Assembly (NCBI RefSeq): GCF_000389965.1
Contig: NC_021191.1
Coordinates: 373,501 to 437,500 of the forward strand
From: Actinoplanes sp. N902-109
Lineage (GTDB): Bacteria; Actinomycetota; Actinomycetes; Mycobacteriales; Micromonosporaceae
Length of the DNA stretch: 64,000 nucleotides
Direction of reading: 5' to 3'
This document shows positions 9,050 to 16,518 of the stretch, in pieces (position 1 is the first letter of the stretch; every line of letters begins with the position of its first letter). The notes under the pieces are model-generated. The model ran no database searches. It worked only from the letters and a program-made list of their open reading frames with translations, and had not been told where the DNA came from. Made by a program: the position numbers and the translations under genes.

Positions 9050-9658
9050 ATGGCCGACTTGCTCGCCACCCCGGACGACCTGGCCGCCGTGCTGCAGGTC
9101 CCGGCCGGCAGCATCGACACCGCCGCAGCGACGGTTGCCCTGGAGGCAGCGACCGCCCTGGTGCAGGCGATCATCGGCCAGCGCCTGGTCGAGGTCGTCA
9201 ACGACGCGGTCACGCTGTACCTCGACGACCTCGACGACTCCTGCTGGCTGCCGCTGCCGGAACTCCCGGTGACGGCGGTCAGCTCGGCGGCGATCGGCGC
9301 CACGCCCGTCACGGACTGGTCCGCAGTGCTGCCGCAGGGCAGGCTGTACCGCGCGCTCGGGTGGCGTTCGTTGTCGGCCACAACCGCCTACGCCCCCGCC
9401 GCAGCCACGGTTGTCTACACCCACGGCAGCCCGGTCGGTGACCAGCGGCTGCAGCTGGCCCGCGCGGTGGTGCTGTCGCTGGCCAAGGGCGGCTACGCCA
9501 ACCCGACCGGCGTGCTGTCGGCGAAGATTGACGACTACTCGGTGGCCTACGAAAAGGCTGCCGGCGCGTCGGAGATCTCGCCGCACATGCGCGACGCTCT
9601 GCGCAGGCAGTACGGGCGTCCCGGTCGCTCGGCTCGCCTGGCCGCCCGGGGCTGCTGA
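9050..9658 (+). CDS. Head-tail connector (adaptor) protein
   Basis: A 202-residue protein placed first in the connector block. It opens with LLATPDDLAAVL and a long helix (ALEAATALVQAIIGQRLV), has a central strand region (LPLPELPVTAVSSAAI...VTDWSAV) and ends with a helix and basic tail. This arrangement matches gp6/gp15-type adaptors that bind under the portal ring. AGGAGG precedes ATG. Its stop TGA shares a base with the ATG of the next gene. Confidence 0.78.
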   Translation: MADLLATPDDLAAVLQVPAGSIDTAAATVALEAATALVQAIIGQRLVEVVNDAVTLYLDDLDDSCWLPLPELPVTAVSSAAIGATPVTDWSAVLPQGRLYRALGWRSLSATTAYAPAAATVVYTHGSPVGDQRLQLARAVVLSLAKGGYANPTGVLSAKIDDYSVAYEKAAGASEISPHMRDALRRQYGRPGRSARLAARGC

Positions 9659-10065
9659 TGCCGCGGGACCTGATCCTGGCCCAGGGCCGCCGGGCCGCCG
9701 AGGCGGGCATGACCGATGCCTGCCGTATCCAGCGGCGCACCGGCAGCACGGTCGACGACTTCTCCGGCGCCGAAATCCCGACCTACGACGTGGTCTACGA
9801 GGGCAAGTGCCGCCTGCAGCAGCGCGGTGGCCAGGCCGAGGAAGAGGACGCCGGCGAGGCGCACATCCTGCTGCAGCAGGCCGAACTGCAACTGCCGGTG
9901 CTGGTGGACGGCCAGGCCACCCAGGTCGACGTGGACGACGAGGTGACCATTACCGCCGCAGCCCACGACCCGGCGCTGGTCGGCCAGCTCTACCGGGTAC
10001 AGGACATCCCGGTCCGCTCCGAGGCGACCGCACGGCGAGTGCAACTGCGGAGGCACACCTCATGA
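9658..10065 (+). CDS. Head-tail stopper, DUF6093-like
   Basis: A 135-residue protein starting inside the stop codon of the adaptor gene. The content is mostly beta: CRIQRRTGSTVDDFSG, VVYEGKCRLQQRG, LQLPVLVDGQATQVDVDDEVTI and YRVQDIPVRSEATARRVQLRR. This pattern is typical of actinophage head-closure proteins (DUF6093/gp16-like) that block DNA exit until the tail is attached. The assignment depends on fold pattern and gene order. Confidence 0.72.
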   Translation: MPRDLILAQGRRAAEAGMTDACRIQRRTGSTVDDFSGAEIPTYDVVYEGKCRLQQRGGQAEEEDAGEAHILLQQAELQLPVLVDGQATQVDVDDEVTITAAAHDPALVGQLYRVQDIPVRSEATARRVQLRRHTS

Positions 10066-10469
10066 GCAAAGACCTGATCGACCCGCACGAGGTGAAGGAC
10101 TTCGCCGAGACGCTCGGCGCGGCCGGCGGGCTGACGATGAAGGAAGCCCGGGCGATCGTCGCCAAGGGCTCGCTGAACATCAAGCGCGACGCCCGCGCCC
10201 TGGTCGAGGGGCACAAGCACATCCCCGGCTACCCGTCGTCGATCACCTACGAGACCCACGAGACCCTCAAGGGCCCGTACGGCCTGATCGGCCCGGAGCA
10301 CGACAAGCGCCAGGGCGCGCTGGGCCACATCATCGAGGGCGGCGACGTCGAGTACGGCGACCTCAGGAACGCGCCGATTCCCCATCTGCGGCCCGCCGCC
10401 GAGAAGGAACAGCCCCGGTTCGAGAAGGCCCTCGAGGACGCCGCCCGCCGTGCGGTCGAGGGCCGATGA
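10062..10469 (+). CDS. Neck/tail-completion protein, HK97 gp10-like
   Basis: The 135-residue product starts at an ATG that overlaps the previous stop (ATGA). It begins with an acidic helix (VKDFAETLGAAGG), then a basic helix with IVAKGSLNIKRDARALV and a SSITYETHETLKGPYGLIGPE strand pair, and ends in a Glu/Arg-rich helix. The pattern of one helix, a Lys/Arg-rich helix and a beta-hairpin resembles HK97 gp10 family proteins at the head-tail joint. The same frame is open well upstream, but the overlap start is clearly better. Confidence 0.75.
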   Translation: MSKDLIDPHEVKDFAETLGAAGGLTMKEARAIVAKGSLNIKRDARALVEGHKHIPGYPSSITYETHETLKGPYGLIGPEHDKRQGALGHIIEGGDVEYGDLRNAPIPHLRPAAEKEQPRFEKALEDAARRAVEGR

Positions 10470-10888
10470 GCGGGCAGGACCACGCCGCGGCCATCCTCGC
10501 CAAGCTCGACGCCGACGACGCCAGCCCACCCCTGGTCGTGCTCGACGGCTTCGTCCCAACCGGCACCCTGCCGCCGTACGTGGTCGTCTACTTCGACTAC
10601 GACGCCCCGCCGGCCGAAACCGACTCCCAGGCCTCGAACCTGGTCATGGCGTCGCTACGCCGTGACGTGCTGGCGTACTGCCACAGCGTGGCCACCACCG
10701 CCCGCGGTGCCCGCGCCGTCGCGGCCCGCGCGGAGGCAGCCCTACTCGACCAGGTCCTCACCGTGCCCGGCCGCACCTGCTGGCCGATCCGGCGCACCGA
10801 GGGCCAGCCGGCTCGCCGCGACGAGACCACCGGTACGGCCATCTTCGACGTGGTCGACGTCTACCGGCTGTCCTCCACCCCCGCCTGA
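10466..10888 (+). CDS. Tail terminator protein
   Basis: A 140-residue protein with an ATGA overlap to the previous gene. Motifs such as LPPYVVVYFDY, then a helix with VATTARGARAVAARAEAAL and a final strand (TAIFDVVDVYRL), match the gpU-type fold of tail terminators that stop tail tube growth and join tail to head. The last connector gene before the tail tube genes is the expected place for this function. Confidence 0.75.
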   Translation: MSGQDHAAAILAKLDADDASPPLVVLDGFVPTGTLPPYVVVYFDYDAPPAETDSQASNLVMASLRRDVLAYCHSVATTARGARAVAARAEAALLDQVLTVPGRTCWPIRRTEGQPARRDETTGTAIFDVVDVYRLSSTPA

Positions 10889-10962
10889 CCACCGCTCCGT
10901 TCCAGCCGTCCCCGCATCGGGCGCCGGCCGCTTCACTCTGCTCACCTTCAGAAGGGGGCGCC

Positions 10963-11295
10963 ATGGCGCTGCTCACCGCCACGTCGGTCACCCGCTCGGC
11001 GACCACCGTCGGCCCGAACAACATGACCACCTCGGACACGGTCTCGCAGTCGGACATCGGCACGAACGGCGCGCTGCTGAACGTGATCAACGGCTCTGGC
11101 AGCTCGATCAACGTCACCCTCGCCGACCCGGGATCCACCGCTGTGGGCAACGCCGGCAATGCCACCCCTGAGGCGGTTCCGGCTGGCGCGGACCGGTGGT
11201 TCCGGCTGAGCCCCGGCCACGTCAACTCGTCCGGCGTCGCGACGGTCAACCTGTCGGCCGCCACGTCGGTCACCTACAAGCTGATCCGCTGCTGA
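10963..11295 (+). CDS. Small beta-rich virion-region protein, unknown
   Basis: A 110-residue Thr/Ser/Asn-rich protein with alternating polar and hydrophobic residues typical of beta sandwiches (LLNVINGSGSSINVTLADPG, ATVNLSAATSVTYKLIRC). ATG follows AGGGGG. No family is recognised. The size and composition would fit a decoration or stabilising protein of the capsid or tail. Confidence 0.6.
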   Translation: MALLTATSVTRSATTVGPNNMTTSDTVSQSDIGTNGALLNVINGSGSSINVTLADPGSTAVGNAGNATPEAVPAGADRWFRLSPGHVNSSGVATVNLSAATSVTYKLIRC

Positions 11296-11304
11296 GAGGC
11301 CGAC

Positions 11305-11649
11305 ATGACCAAGACCCTGTACTGGATCGCCGACACGACCGGCGCCAAGGCGATCGTCGAGGGCGCCGACGAGCGCGACACCTGGACCAAGGTGCGCGGC
11401 TGGGCCGAGACCACTGAGCCGGTCGCCGGCGAACTGGTGTGGATGCAGCACGAGGAGCACGGCGGCCGGGCGCAGTTCGACGCCCGCGTGGTGCCGGACT
11501 GGGAGCACCTCGGCTGGAACGTGTCCTCGCCGCCGGAGCCGGTCGACCTCACGAAGGACCCCACGCTCGTCGACCAGCCGCCCGCCGAGGCCGAGCCGGT
11601 CGCCGCCAAGCCCGTCAAGCGTGCCGCCAGCGGCGCCGACAAGGAGTAG
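11305..11649 (+). CDS. Small tail-region protein, unknown
   Basis: A 114-residue protein that follows the previous gene by 9 bases and has GAGAGG before ATG. The first 75 residues contain Trp-rich strands (LYWIADTTG, WTKVRGWAETT, LVWMQHEEHG). The C-terminal third is disordered, rich in Pro, Glu, Ala and Lys. No family is recognised; position just before the tail tube gene points to a minor structural role. Confidence 0.6.
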   Translation: MTKTLYWIADTTGAKAIVEGADERDTWTKVRGWAETTEPVAGELVWMQHEEHGGRAQFDARVVPDWEHLGWNVSSPPEPVDLTKDPTLVDQPPAEAEPVAAKPVKRAASGADKE

Positions 11650-11653
11650 GTAG

Positions 11654-12133
11654 ATGGCTGACATCACCGCTGATGGCCGCACCCGGGTGGCCTACGTCCC
11701 GACCATCGCGAGCATCAACGCGCCGACCACCACCGAGCTGAACGCAGGCCTGCTGCTGCAGAACACGCTCACCGCGGACGGCCTGGCCGGGTTCCGCCCG
11801 GAGACTGCCGACGTCGACACCACGTCGATGGCCTCGACGTTCAACACCACCCGCAACGGCCGGACGAGCTTCAGCGGCACCATGCTGCGGCTGAAGAAGC
11901 AGGACGGCACGGACACGATCTTCAACACGCTCACCCGCGACACCGCCGGCTACATCGTGGTGCGCCGGTCGCTGCTGGAGACCACCGCCTGGGCGTCGGC
12001 CCAGCCGGTCGAGGTCTACCCGATCGTCTGCGGCGACGTTGCCCGCATGGACCCCGAGCCCAACACCGTCGAGCGGTACGAGATCCCGCTGAAGGTCACC
12101 TCGGCGCCCGCCCTGCGCGCCGCCGTCGCCTGA
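11654..12133 (+). CDS. Major tail (tube) protein
   Basis: A 159-residue protein, short for a siphovirus tail tube subunit but with the right character: ITADGRTRVAYVPTIA start, a beta-rich core with AELNAGLLLQ-like and STFNTTRNGRTSFSGTMLRLKKQDG segments, and a GYIVVRRSLLETTAWASAQPVEVYPIVCGDVARM segment that resembles tube-protein inter-ring contacts. AAGGAG precedes ATG, and a strong hairpin follows before the chaperone genes, as is usual for a highly expressed tail tube gene. Confidence 0.78.
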   Translation: MADITADGRTRVAYVPTIASINAPTTTELNAGLLLQNTLTADGLAGFRPETADVDTTSMASTFNTTRNGRTSFSGTMLRLKKQDGTDTIFNTLTRDTAGYIVVRRSLLETTAWASAQPVEVYPIVCGDVARMDPEPNTVERYEIPLKVTSAPALRAAVA

Positions 12134-12152
12134 TCATCCGCACCACCAAGTC

Positions 12153-12178
12153 AGCCCCCGCCCCCGGGGGCTTTGTTG
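12153..12178 (+). terminator. Intrinsic (probably partial) terminator after tail tube gene
   Basis: AGCCCCC pairs with GGGGGCT around a short loop and is followed by TTTGTTG. It lies 20 bases after the tail tube stop. It likely lowers transcription of the chaperone and tape measure genes relative to the tube gene. Confidence 0.6.
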
Positions 12179-12179
12179 T

Positions 12180-12213
12180 GCCCGGCCGATGCCACTCCCG
12201 ACGTCGGCCGGGC
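12180..12213 (+). other. Second strong hairpin before the tail chaperone gene
   Basis: GCCCGGCCGA and TCGGCCGGGC form a perfect 10-base stem with a 14-base loop, directly after the terminator-like hairpin. It has no T-run. It may protect mRNA ends or reinforce attenuation. Confidence 0.5.
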
Positions 12214-12244
12214 GCTTCATCGGGAGATCGGGAGCGGGAGAACC

Positions 12245-12793
12245 ATGAACGACTTCAACGCCCTGCTGGACCAGGCCACCCGGCCGGAGAAGACCGTCCA
12301 GCTCTGCATGCGCGGCGATCTGGTCGCCCGGCACGAGCAGTTGGATCGCGAGCTGACCAAGGCCCAGCAGCGCGCCCGCGACTCGCTGGCCGGTGGCAAC
12401 GTCGGCGAGCTGACCGACCAGATCCGGGCGATCGAGCAGGAGATGGCCGACAGCACCTGGACGTTCCGGCTGCGCGCGCTGCGCAGGCGCGACTTCCGCG
12501 CCCTGGTCGCCGCGCACCCGCCTCGCCGCGTCGTCGCCGACGGCGAGGAGAAGATCCACGAGCAGGATCAGTTCACCGGCGTGAACGGCGAGACCTTCCA
12601 TGACGCCCTGATCCGCGCCTGCCTGGTCGATCCGGAGCTGGACGACGCGCAGTGGGAGCGGCTGGTCGACAGCCTCAACGACCGGCAGTTCGACGAGCTG
12701 GCCGGCGCGGCCTGGGGCGTGAACCGCTCTGACGTGGACGTCCCTTTCTCGCGCGCCGCATCGAGGACGAGCCCGGATTCCGAGAGCGAGTAG
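12245..12793 (+). CDS. Tail assembly chaperone (gpG-like, zero frame)
   Basis: The zero-frame product is 182 residues. It is charged and helical, with KAQQRARDSLAGGNVGELTDQIRAIEQEM as a central helix, TFRLRALRRRDFRALVAAHPP, and a segment TFHDALIRACLVDPELDD typical of actinophage tail assembly chaperones. It binds the tape measure while the tail tube grows. ATG at 12245 with GGGAG is preferred; the frame upstream is open but lacks a site. A -1 slippery heptamer at 12742-12748 lets some ribosomes continue into the next frame (see 12748-13164). Confidence 0.85.
   Translation: MNDFNALLDQATRPEKTVQLCMRGDLVARHEQLDRELTKAQQRARDSLAGGNVGELTDQIRAIEQEMADSTWTFRLRALRRRDFRALVAAHPPRRVVADGEEKIHEQDQFTGVNGETFHDALIRACLVDPELDDAQWERLVDSLNDRQFDELAGAAWGVNRSDVDVPFSRAASRTSPDSESE
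12742..12748 (+). promoter_or_regulatory. -1 ribosomal frameshift site CCCTTTC
   Basis: In the chaperone frame this reads C CCT TTC, an exact X XXY YYZ heptamer (X=C, Y=T). After slipping, the tRNAs re-pair on CCC TTT and the next codon is CTC at 12748. The zero frame stops at 12793, while the -1 frame is open to 13164. Confidence 0.78.
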
Positions 12794-13164
12794 AGGCCGC
12801 CGAGCGCCTCGGCATCCCGCCGTCGCAGTTCGACGGCCGCGAACCGGCCGAGGTCACCGAGCACCACTACGAGGATGGCCGCCTCGTGCGCTCGGTGACC
12901 ATCCGCGAGCCGGTCTGGACCGAGCAGGACCGCGCCGAGATCCTCGCGCTGGCCGCCTATCGGGACTCGCTGTGCCCGTGCGGCTGCGGCCTCAAGGTCG
13001 AAGACACCACCAGCCGTGAGCAGGACGGCCCGCAGTTCAGGGCCTCGCGTGTGACCTGCCGTGCTCGCATGGCCCTGATCGAAGCGCAGCGCGCGGCGAC
13101 CCAGGACTTGGACAAGCCCAGCCCGTACATCCCCGCCCGCCTGTGGCGCGTCGAGAAGAGGTGA
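12748..13164 (+). CDS. Tail assembly chaperone T-domain (made as -1 frameshift fusion)
   Basis: The -1 frame from 12748 adds 138 residues to the first 168 residues of the chaperone, giving a fusion of about 306 residues (join 12245-12748 with 12748-13164). The added part contains RIEDEPGFRERVEAAERLGIP, an HHYEDGRLV segment and a four-Cys-like CPCGCG motif. The start IEDEP...GIP is a familiar feature of actinophage gpGT-type extensions. There is a stop just upstream in this frame (12730-12732) and no good start before the slippery site, which supports frameshifting over separate translation. The tape measure gene begins 3 bases after the stop. Confidence 0.78.
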   Translation, partial: LARRIEDEPGFRERVEAAERLGIPPSQFDGREPAEVTEHHYEDGRLVRSVTIREPVWTEQDRAEILALAAYRDSLCPCGCGLKVEDTTSREQDGPQFRASRVTCRARMALIEAQRAATQDLDKPSPYIPARLWRVEKR

Positions 13165-13167
13165 GTC

Positions 13168-16100
13168 ATGGCCTTGCGCACCATCGGCATCAAGCTCACC
13201 GCCGACATCAGCCAGTACACCGCCAACATGCGCCGGGCCGAACAGACCACCCAGGGCTTCCACAGCAAGCTGAGCCAGGCGGCCTCGTCGGGCAAGCTCG
13301 ACGCGATCGCCGACCGCGCCGGCGTGATGGGGCTGGCCGTCGGCGGCGGCTTCGCCATGGCGGTCAAGAGTGCGGCCGACTTCGACAAGCAGATGTCCTC
13401 GGTCCGCGCCGCCACGCACGCCAGCGCGGGCGACATGGACCAGCTGCGCCAGGCCGCCATCAAGGCGGGCGCCGACACGCAGTACTCGGCCACCGAAGCA
13501 GGTAAGGGCATCGAGGAGCTGTCCAAGGCAGGCGTCGCCACCTCGGACATCCTGGGCGGCGGTCTCAACGGCGCCTTGTCGCTGGCCGCCGCGGGTGAAC
13601 TGGACGTCGGCGAGGCAGCCGAGACCGCGGCCAGCGCGATGACGCAGTTCAAGCTCAAGGGCAACCAGGTCCCCCACGTCGCGGACCTGCTCGCCGCGGC
13701 GGCCGGCAAGGCCCAGGGGTCCGTGCACGACATGGGTGCTGCGCTCAACCAGACCGGCCTGGTCGCCGCGCAGACCGGTCTGACGATCGAGGAGACCACC
13801 GGCGGCCTGGCCGCGTTCGCCAGCGCAGGACTGACCGGCTCGGACGCGGGCACCAGCTTCAAGCAGATGCTGCTCATGCTCCAGGCGCCCTCGGACAAGA
13901 CCAAGGGCCTGATGGATGAGCTCGGCATCTCGCTCTACGACCAGTCCGGCAAGTTCATCGGCCTGACCAAGTTCGCCGGTCAGCTGCAGGAGAAGCTGCG
14001 CGACCTCACGCCCGAGGCCCGCGCTGCGGCCATGGCGCAGATCTTCGGTGCCGATGCCACCCGCGCCGCGTCGATCCTGTACGAGAACGGCGCCAAGGGC
14101 ATCCAGGAGTGGATCGACAAGACCAACGACGCGGGCTATGCGAGCGAGACCGCCGCGATGAAGACCGACAACTTGGCTGGTGACATCGAGCGGCTCAAGG
14201 GCTCGCTGGACACCCTGCTGATCCAGTCCGGCTCCGGTGCCAGCGGCGGACTGCGCGTCATCACCCAGACGCTGAACACCATGGTCGACCAGTTCGGCAA
14301 GCTCCCGCCTGGAATCTCGCAGACGATCACGGTGCTCGGTGGGCTGACCGCCGCGGTGCTGCTCGGCGGCGCAGCGTGGGTCAAGGCCCGCTCGGCCATC
14401 GGCACCACCATCGCCGAGCTCAACGCCGTCGGCCCGGCCGGCGCCCGCGCCGCGACCGCCCTGCGGGCCTCCGCCAAGGGCGCCACCATCGCCGCTGTGG
14501 CGTTCATCGGCCTCGAGGCTGTGGGCGCCGTCTTCGACAAGCTCGGCGCCTCGGCGGTCAACGTCGACAAGCTGACCGACTCCCTGCAGAACTACGCCAG
14601 CACCGGCAAGCTCAGCGGCGAGGTCGTCGACCGCTTCGGTGCCGGGTTCAAGGACTTCGGCAAGGCCGCAGACGCCGCAGACGCCGCGAACCACGGCTTC
14701 TGGGGCGGCTTCAACGACGCCCTCAGCTCCATCCCCGGCATCAACTCCGCGATCGACTCGGTGAACGAATCGATCTATGGCATGAGCTTCAACCAGGCCA
14801 AGGAGGACATGGACGGCCTGGACCAGTCGTTCACGCAGTTCATCGGCACGCAGAAGGACGCCAAGGTCGCCGGGGACCTGTGGAACCAGATGCTCTCGAA
14901 CTCTTCGCTGAGCACCGAGCAGCTGGCCGCGCTGCTGCCCAATGCGTGGAAAGCCCTGCAGGAATTGCAGAAGAACGCCCACGCCGGCGCCGGCGCCCAG
15001 AAGGATCTGGCCGGGGCGACCGGAGGCACCACCGAGAAGACCAAGGAGTACGCCACGGCGGCCGACGCCGCCGCGGCCGCCGCGAACGGCCAGCGCGAGG
15101 CCCTCAGCGACCTGGCCTCCAAAATGAAGGCCGAGACGGACCCGGTGTTCGGGCTGCTCAACGCCCAGCGTGAGCTGAAGAAGGCCCAGGACGCCGCTGC
15201 CGCCGCGATCAAGAAGAACGGTCGCAACAGCGCCGAGGCCAAGGAGGCCACACAGAAGCTGGCCGAGGCGGCCATCGAGCTGCAGAACAAGACCGGCGCG
15301 CTGAGCCAGTCCTTCGACGGCAAACTGTCGCCCAGCCTGCGTGCAACGTTCAAGGCGGCCGGACTGACCGACAAGCAGATCAGGACGATCGAGGGCAGCT
15401 TCCAGGACGCCCGCAAGTCGGCGGAGAAGTACGACGACAAGTACGCCGCGCAGGTTTCGGCGCCGGGGGCGCCGAAGGCCAAGACGCAGCTCGACGCCGC
15501 GCACACAGCGGCCTCGAAGTACGCGGGCAAGTACACCGCGCAGGTCGTCGTGGCCGGCGACGCCGCGGCTTACAAGAAGATGGAGAAGCTGCTCGTCGCC
15601 CAGCAGGCCGCCAAGAAGGGCATCAGCATCTCGGCGGCGCAGTCGGCGTTCAACAAGAACGCCTACGCCACCGGCGGCTGGACCGGCCCGGGCGCCATGT
15701 ATGACCCGGCCGGTATCGTCCACGCCGACGAGTACGTGATCAAAAAGCCATCGCGGCGCAAGTTCGAGCAGCAGCACCCGGGCGTGCTCGACCACATCAA
15801 CACCCTGGGCGAGCTGCCGCCGGGCTACGCGACCGGTGGCCGGGTCTGGCCTTTCCGGGTGGACGCCTCGCACACCAAGGTCATGAGCATGGCGGAGGCC
15901 CTGTCGAAGGTGATCGCGGCGGCCCCGTCCGGCGGGATGACGTACAAGTGGATCCTCGACGTCGTCGGCAAGGCCTTCCCCGGGCTGGGCGCGATCAGCA
16001 CCTACCGACCCGGCGCAATCACCCTGACCGGCCACCGCTCGTACCACGCGGACGGCAGGGCGGTGGACTTCCCGCCGTCAAAGGCTCTGGCGGAGTGGGT

Positions 16101-16518
16101 GAACGCGCACTACTTCCGCCAGACCAAGGAACTGATCACCCCCTGGAACAGCCTGAACATCAAGAACGGGGCGCGGCACCGCTACACCGGCGCGGTGTGG
16201 AACCAGCACAACTTCGCCGGCGGCAACGCCCACGACCACTGGGCCATGGCCAACGGCGGGCTCATCAACGAACCGATCGTCGGTGTCGGCGCGTCCGGCC
16301 GGACGTATTCATTCGGTGAGTACGGCCCGGAACGGGTCACGCCAGGCATGGGGACCTGGCAGTCGCAGGGCGGTGGCGCGGGCATGACCGTGCAGAACAG
16401 CTACCAGATCAGCGTGCAGGTGCCCGCCACCGCCAACCAGGCCGAGGTCGGCCGGGCTGTCGTCGGCGCGATCCAGGCGTACGAGCAGCGCTCCGGGGCG
16501 AGCTGGAGGAAGCCGTGA
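13168..16518 (+). CDS. Tape measure protein with C-terminal M15/VanY-like peptidase motif
   Basis: The 1116-residue protein sets tail length. The N-terminus has the TMP pattern (KLTADISQYTANMRRAEQTT), followed by a TP901-type TMP region to about residue 350 and a hydrophobic section near 385-410 (VLGGLTAAVLLGGAAW) plus AATIAAVAFIGLEAVG. Residues 640-860 are long coiled coils rich in Ala and Lys. Near the end, SYHADGRAVDFP (about residues 958-969) and NAHDHWAMA (about 1020-1028) match the SxHxxGxAxD and HxH zinc motifs of D-Ala-D-Ala carboxypeptidases and could open peptidoglycan during DNA entry. ATG follows GAGGTGAG. Confidence 0.88.
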   Translation: MALRTIGIKLTADISQYTANMRRAEQTTQGFHSKLSQAASSGKLDAIADRAGVMGLAVGGGFAMAVKSAADFDKQMSSVRAATHASAGDMDQLRQAAIKAGADTQYSATEAGKGIEELSKAGVATSDILGGGLNGALSLAAAGELDVGEAAETAASAMTQFKLKGNQVPHVADLLAAAAGKAQGSVHDMGAALNQTGLVAAQTGLTIEETTGGLAAFASAGLTGSDAGTSFKQMLLMLQAPSDKTKGLMDELGISLYDQSGKFIGLTKFAGQLQEKLRDLTPEARAAAMAQIFGADATRAASILYENGAKGIQEWIDKTNDAGYASETAAMKTDNLAGDIERLKGSLDTLLIQSGSGASGGLRVITQTLNTMVDQFGKLPPGISQTITVLGGLTAAVLLGGAAWVKARSAIGTTIAELNAVGPAGARAATALRASAKGATIAAVAFIGLEAVGAVFDKLGASAVNVDKLTDSLQNYASTGKLSGEVVDRFGAGFKDFGKAADAADAANHGFWGGFNDALSSIPGINSAIDSVNESIYGMSFNQAKEDMDGLDQSFTQFIGTQKDAKVAGDLWNQMLSNSSLSTEQLAALLPNAWKALQELQKNAHAGAGAQKDLAGATGGTTEKTKEYATAADAAAAAANGQREALSDLASKMKAETDPVFGLLNAQRELKKAQDAAAAAIKKNGRNSAEAKEATQKLAEAAIELQNKTGALSQSFDGKLSPSLRATFKAAGLTDKQIRTIEGSFQDARKSAEKYDDKYAAQVSAPGAPKAKTQLDAAHTAASKYAGKYTAQVVVAGDAAAYKKMEKLLVAQQAAKKGISISAAQSAFNKNAYATGGWTGPGAMYDPAGIVHADEYVIKKPSRRKFEQQHPGVLDHINTLGELPPGYATGGRVWPFRVDASHTKVMSMAEALSKVIAAAPSGGMTYKWILDVVGKAFPGLGAISTYRPGAITLTGHRSYHADGRAVDFPPSKALAEWVNAHYFRQTKELITPWNSLNIKNGARHRYTGAVWNQHNFAGGNAHDHWAMANGGLINEPIVGVGASGRTYSFGEYGPERVTPGMGTWQSQGGGAGMTVQNSYQISVQVPATANQAEVGRAVVGAIQAYEQRSGASWRKP

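Noticed and set aside
10889..10962. Possible regulatory element before the small beta-rich gene
   Set aside because: Only a ribosome site is visible; no repeat or hairpin of note.
12886..13164. Independent 92-codon gene
   Set aside because: Its sequence continues upstream without a start to the slippery heptamer, so it is the end of a frameshift product rather than a separate gene.
12568..16047. Open - strand frame of 1159 codons
   Set aside because: It mirrors the tape measure gene. The product is Gly/Arg/Val-rich with no domain, and the + strand gene has clear family motifs and a ribosome site.
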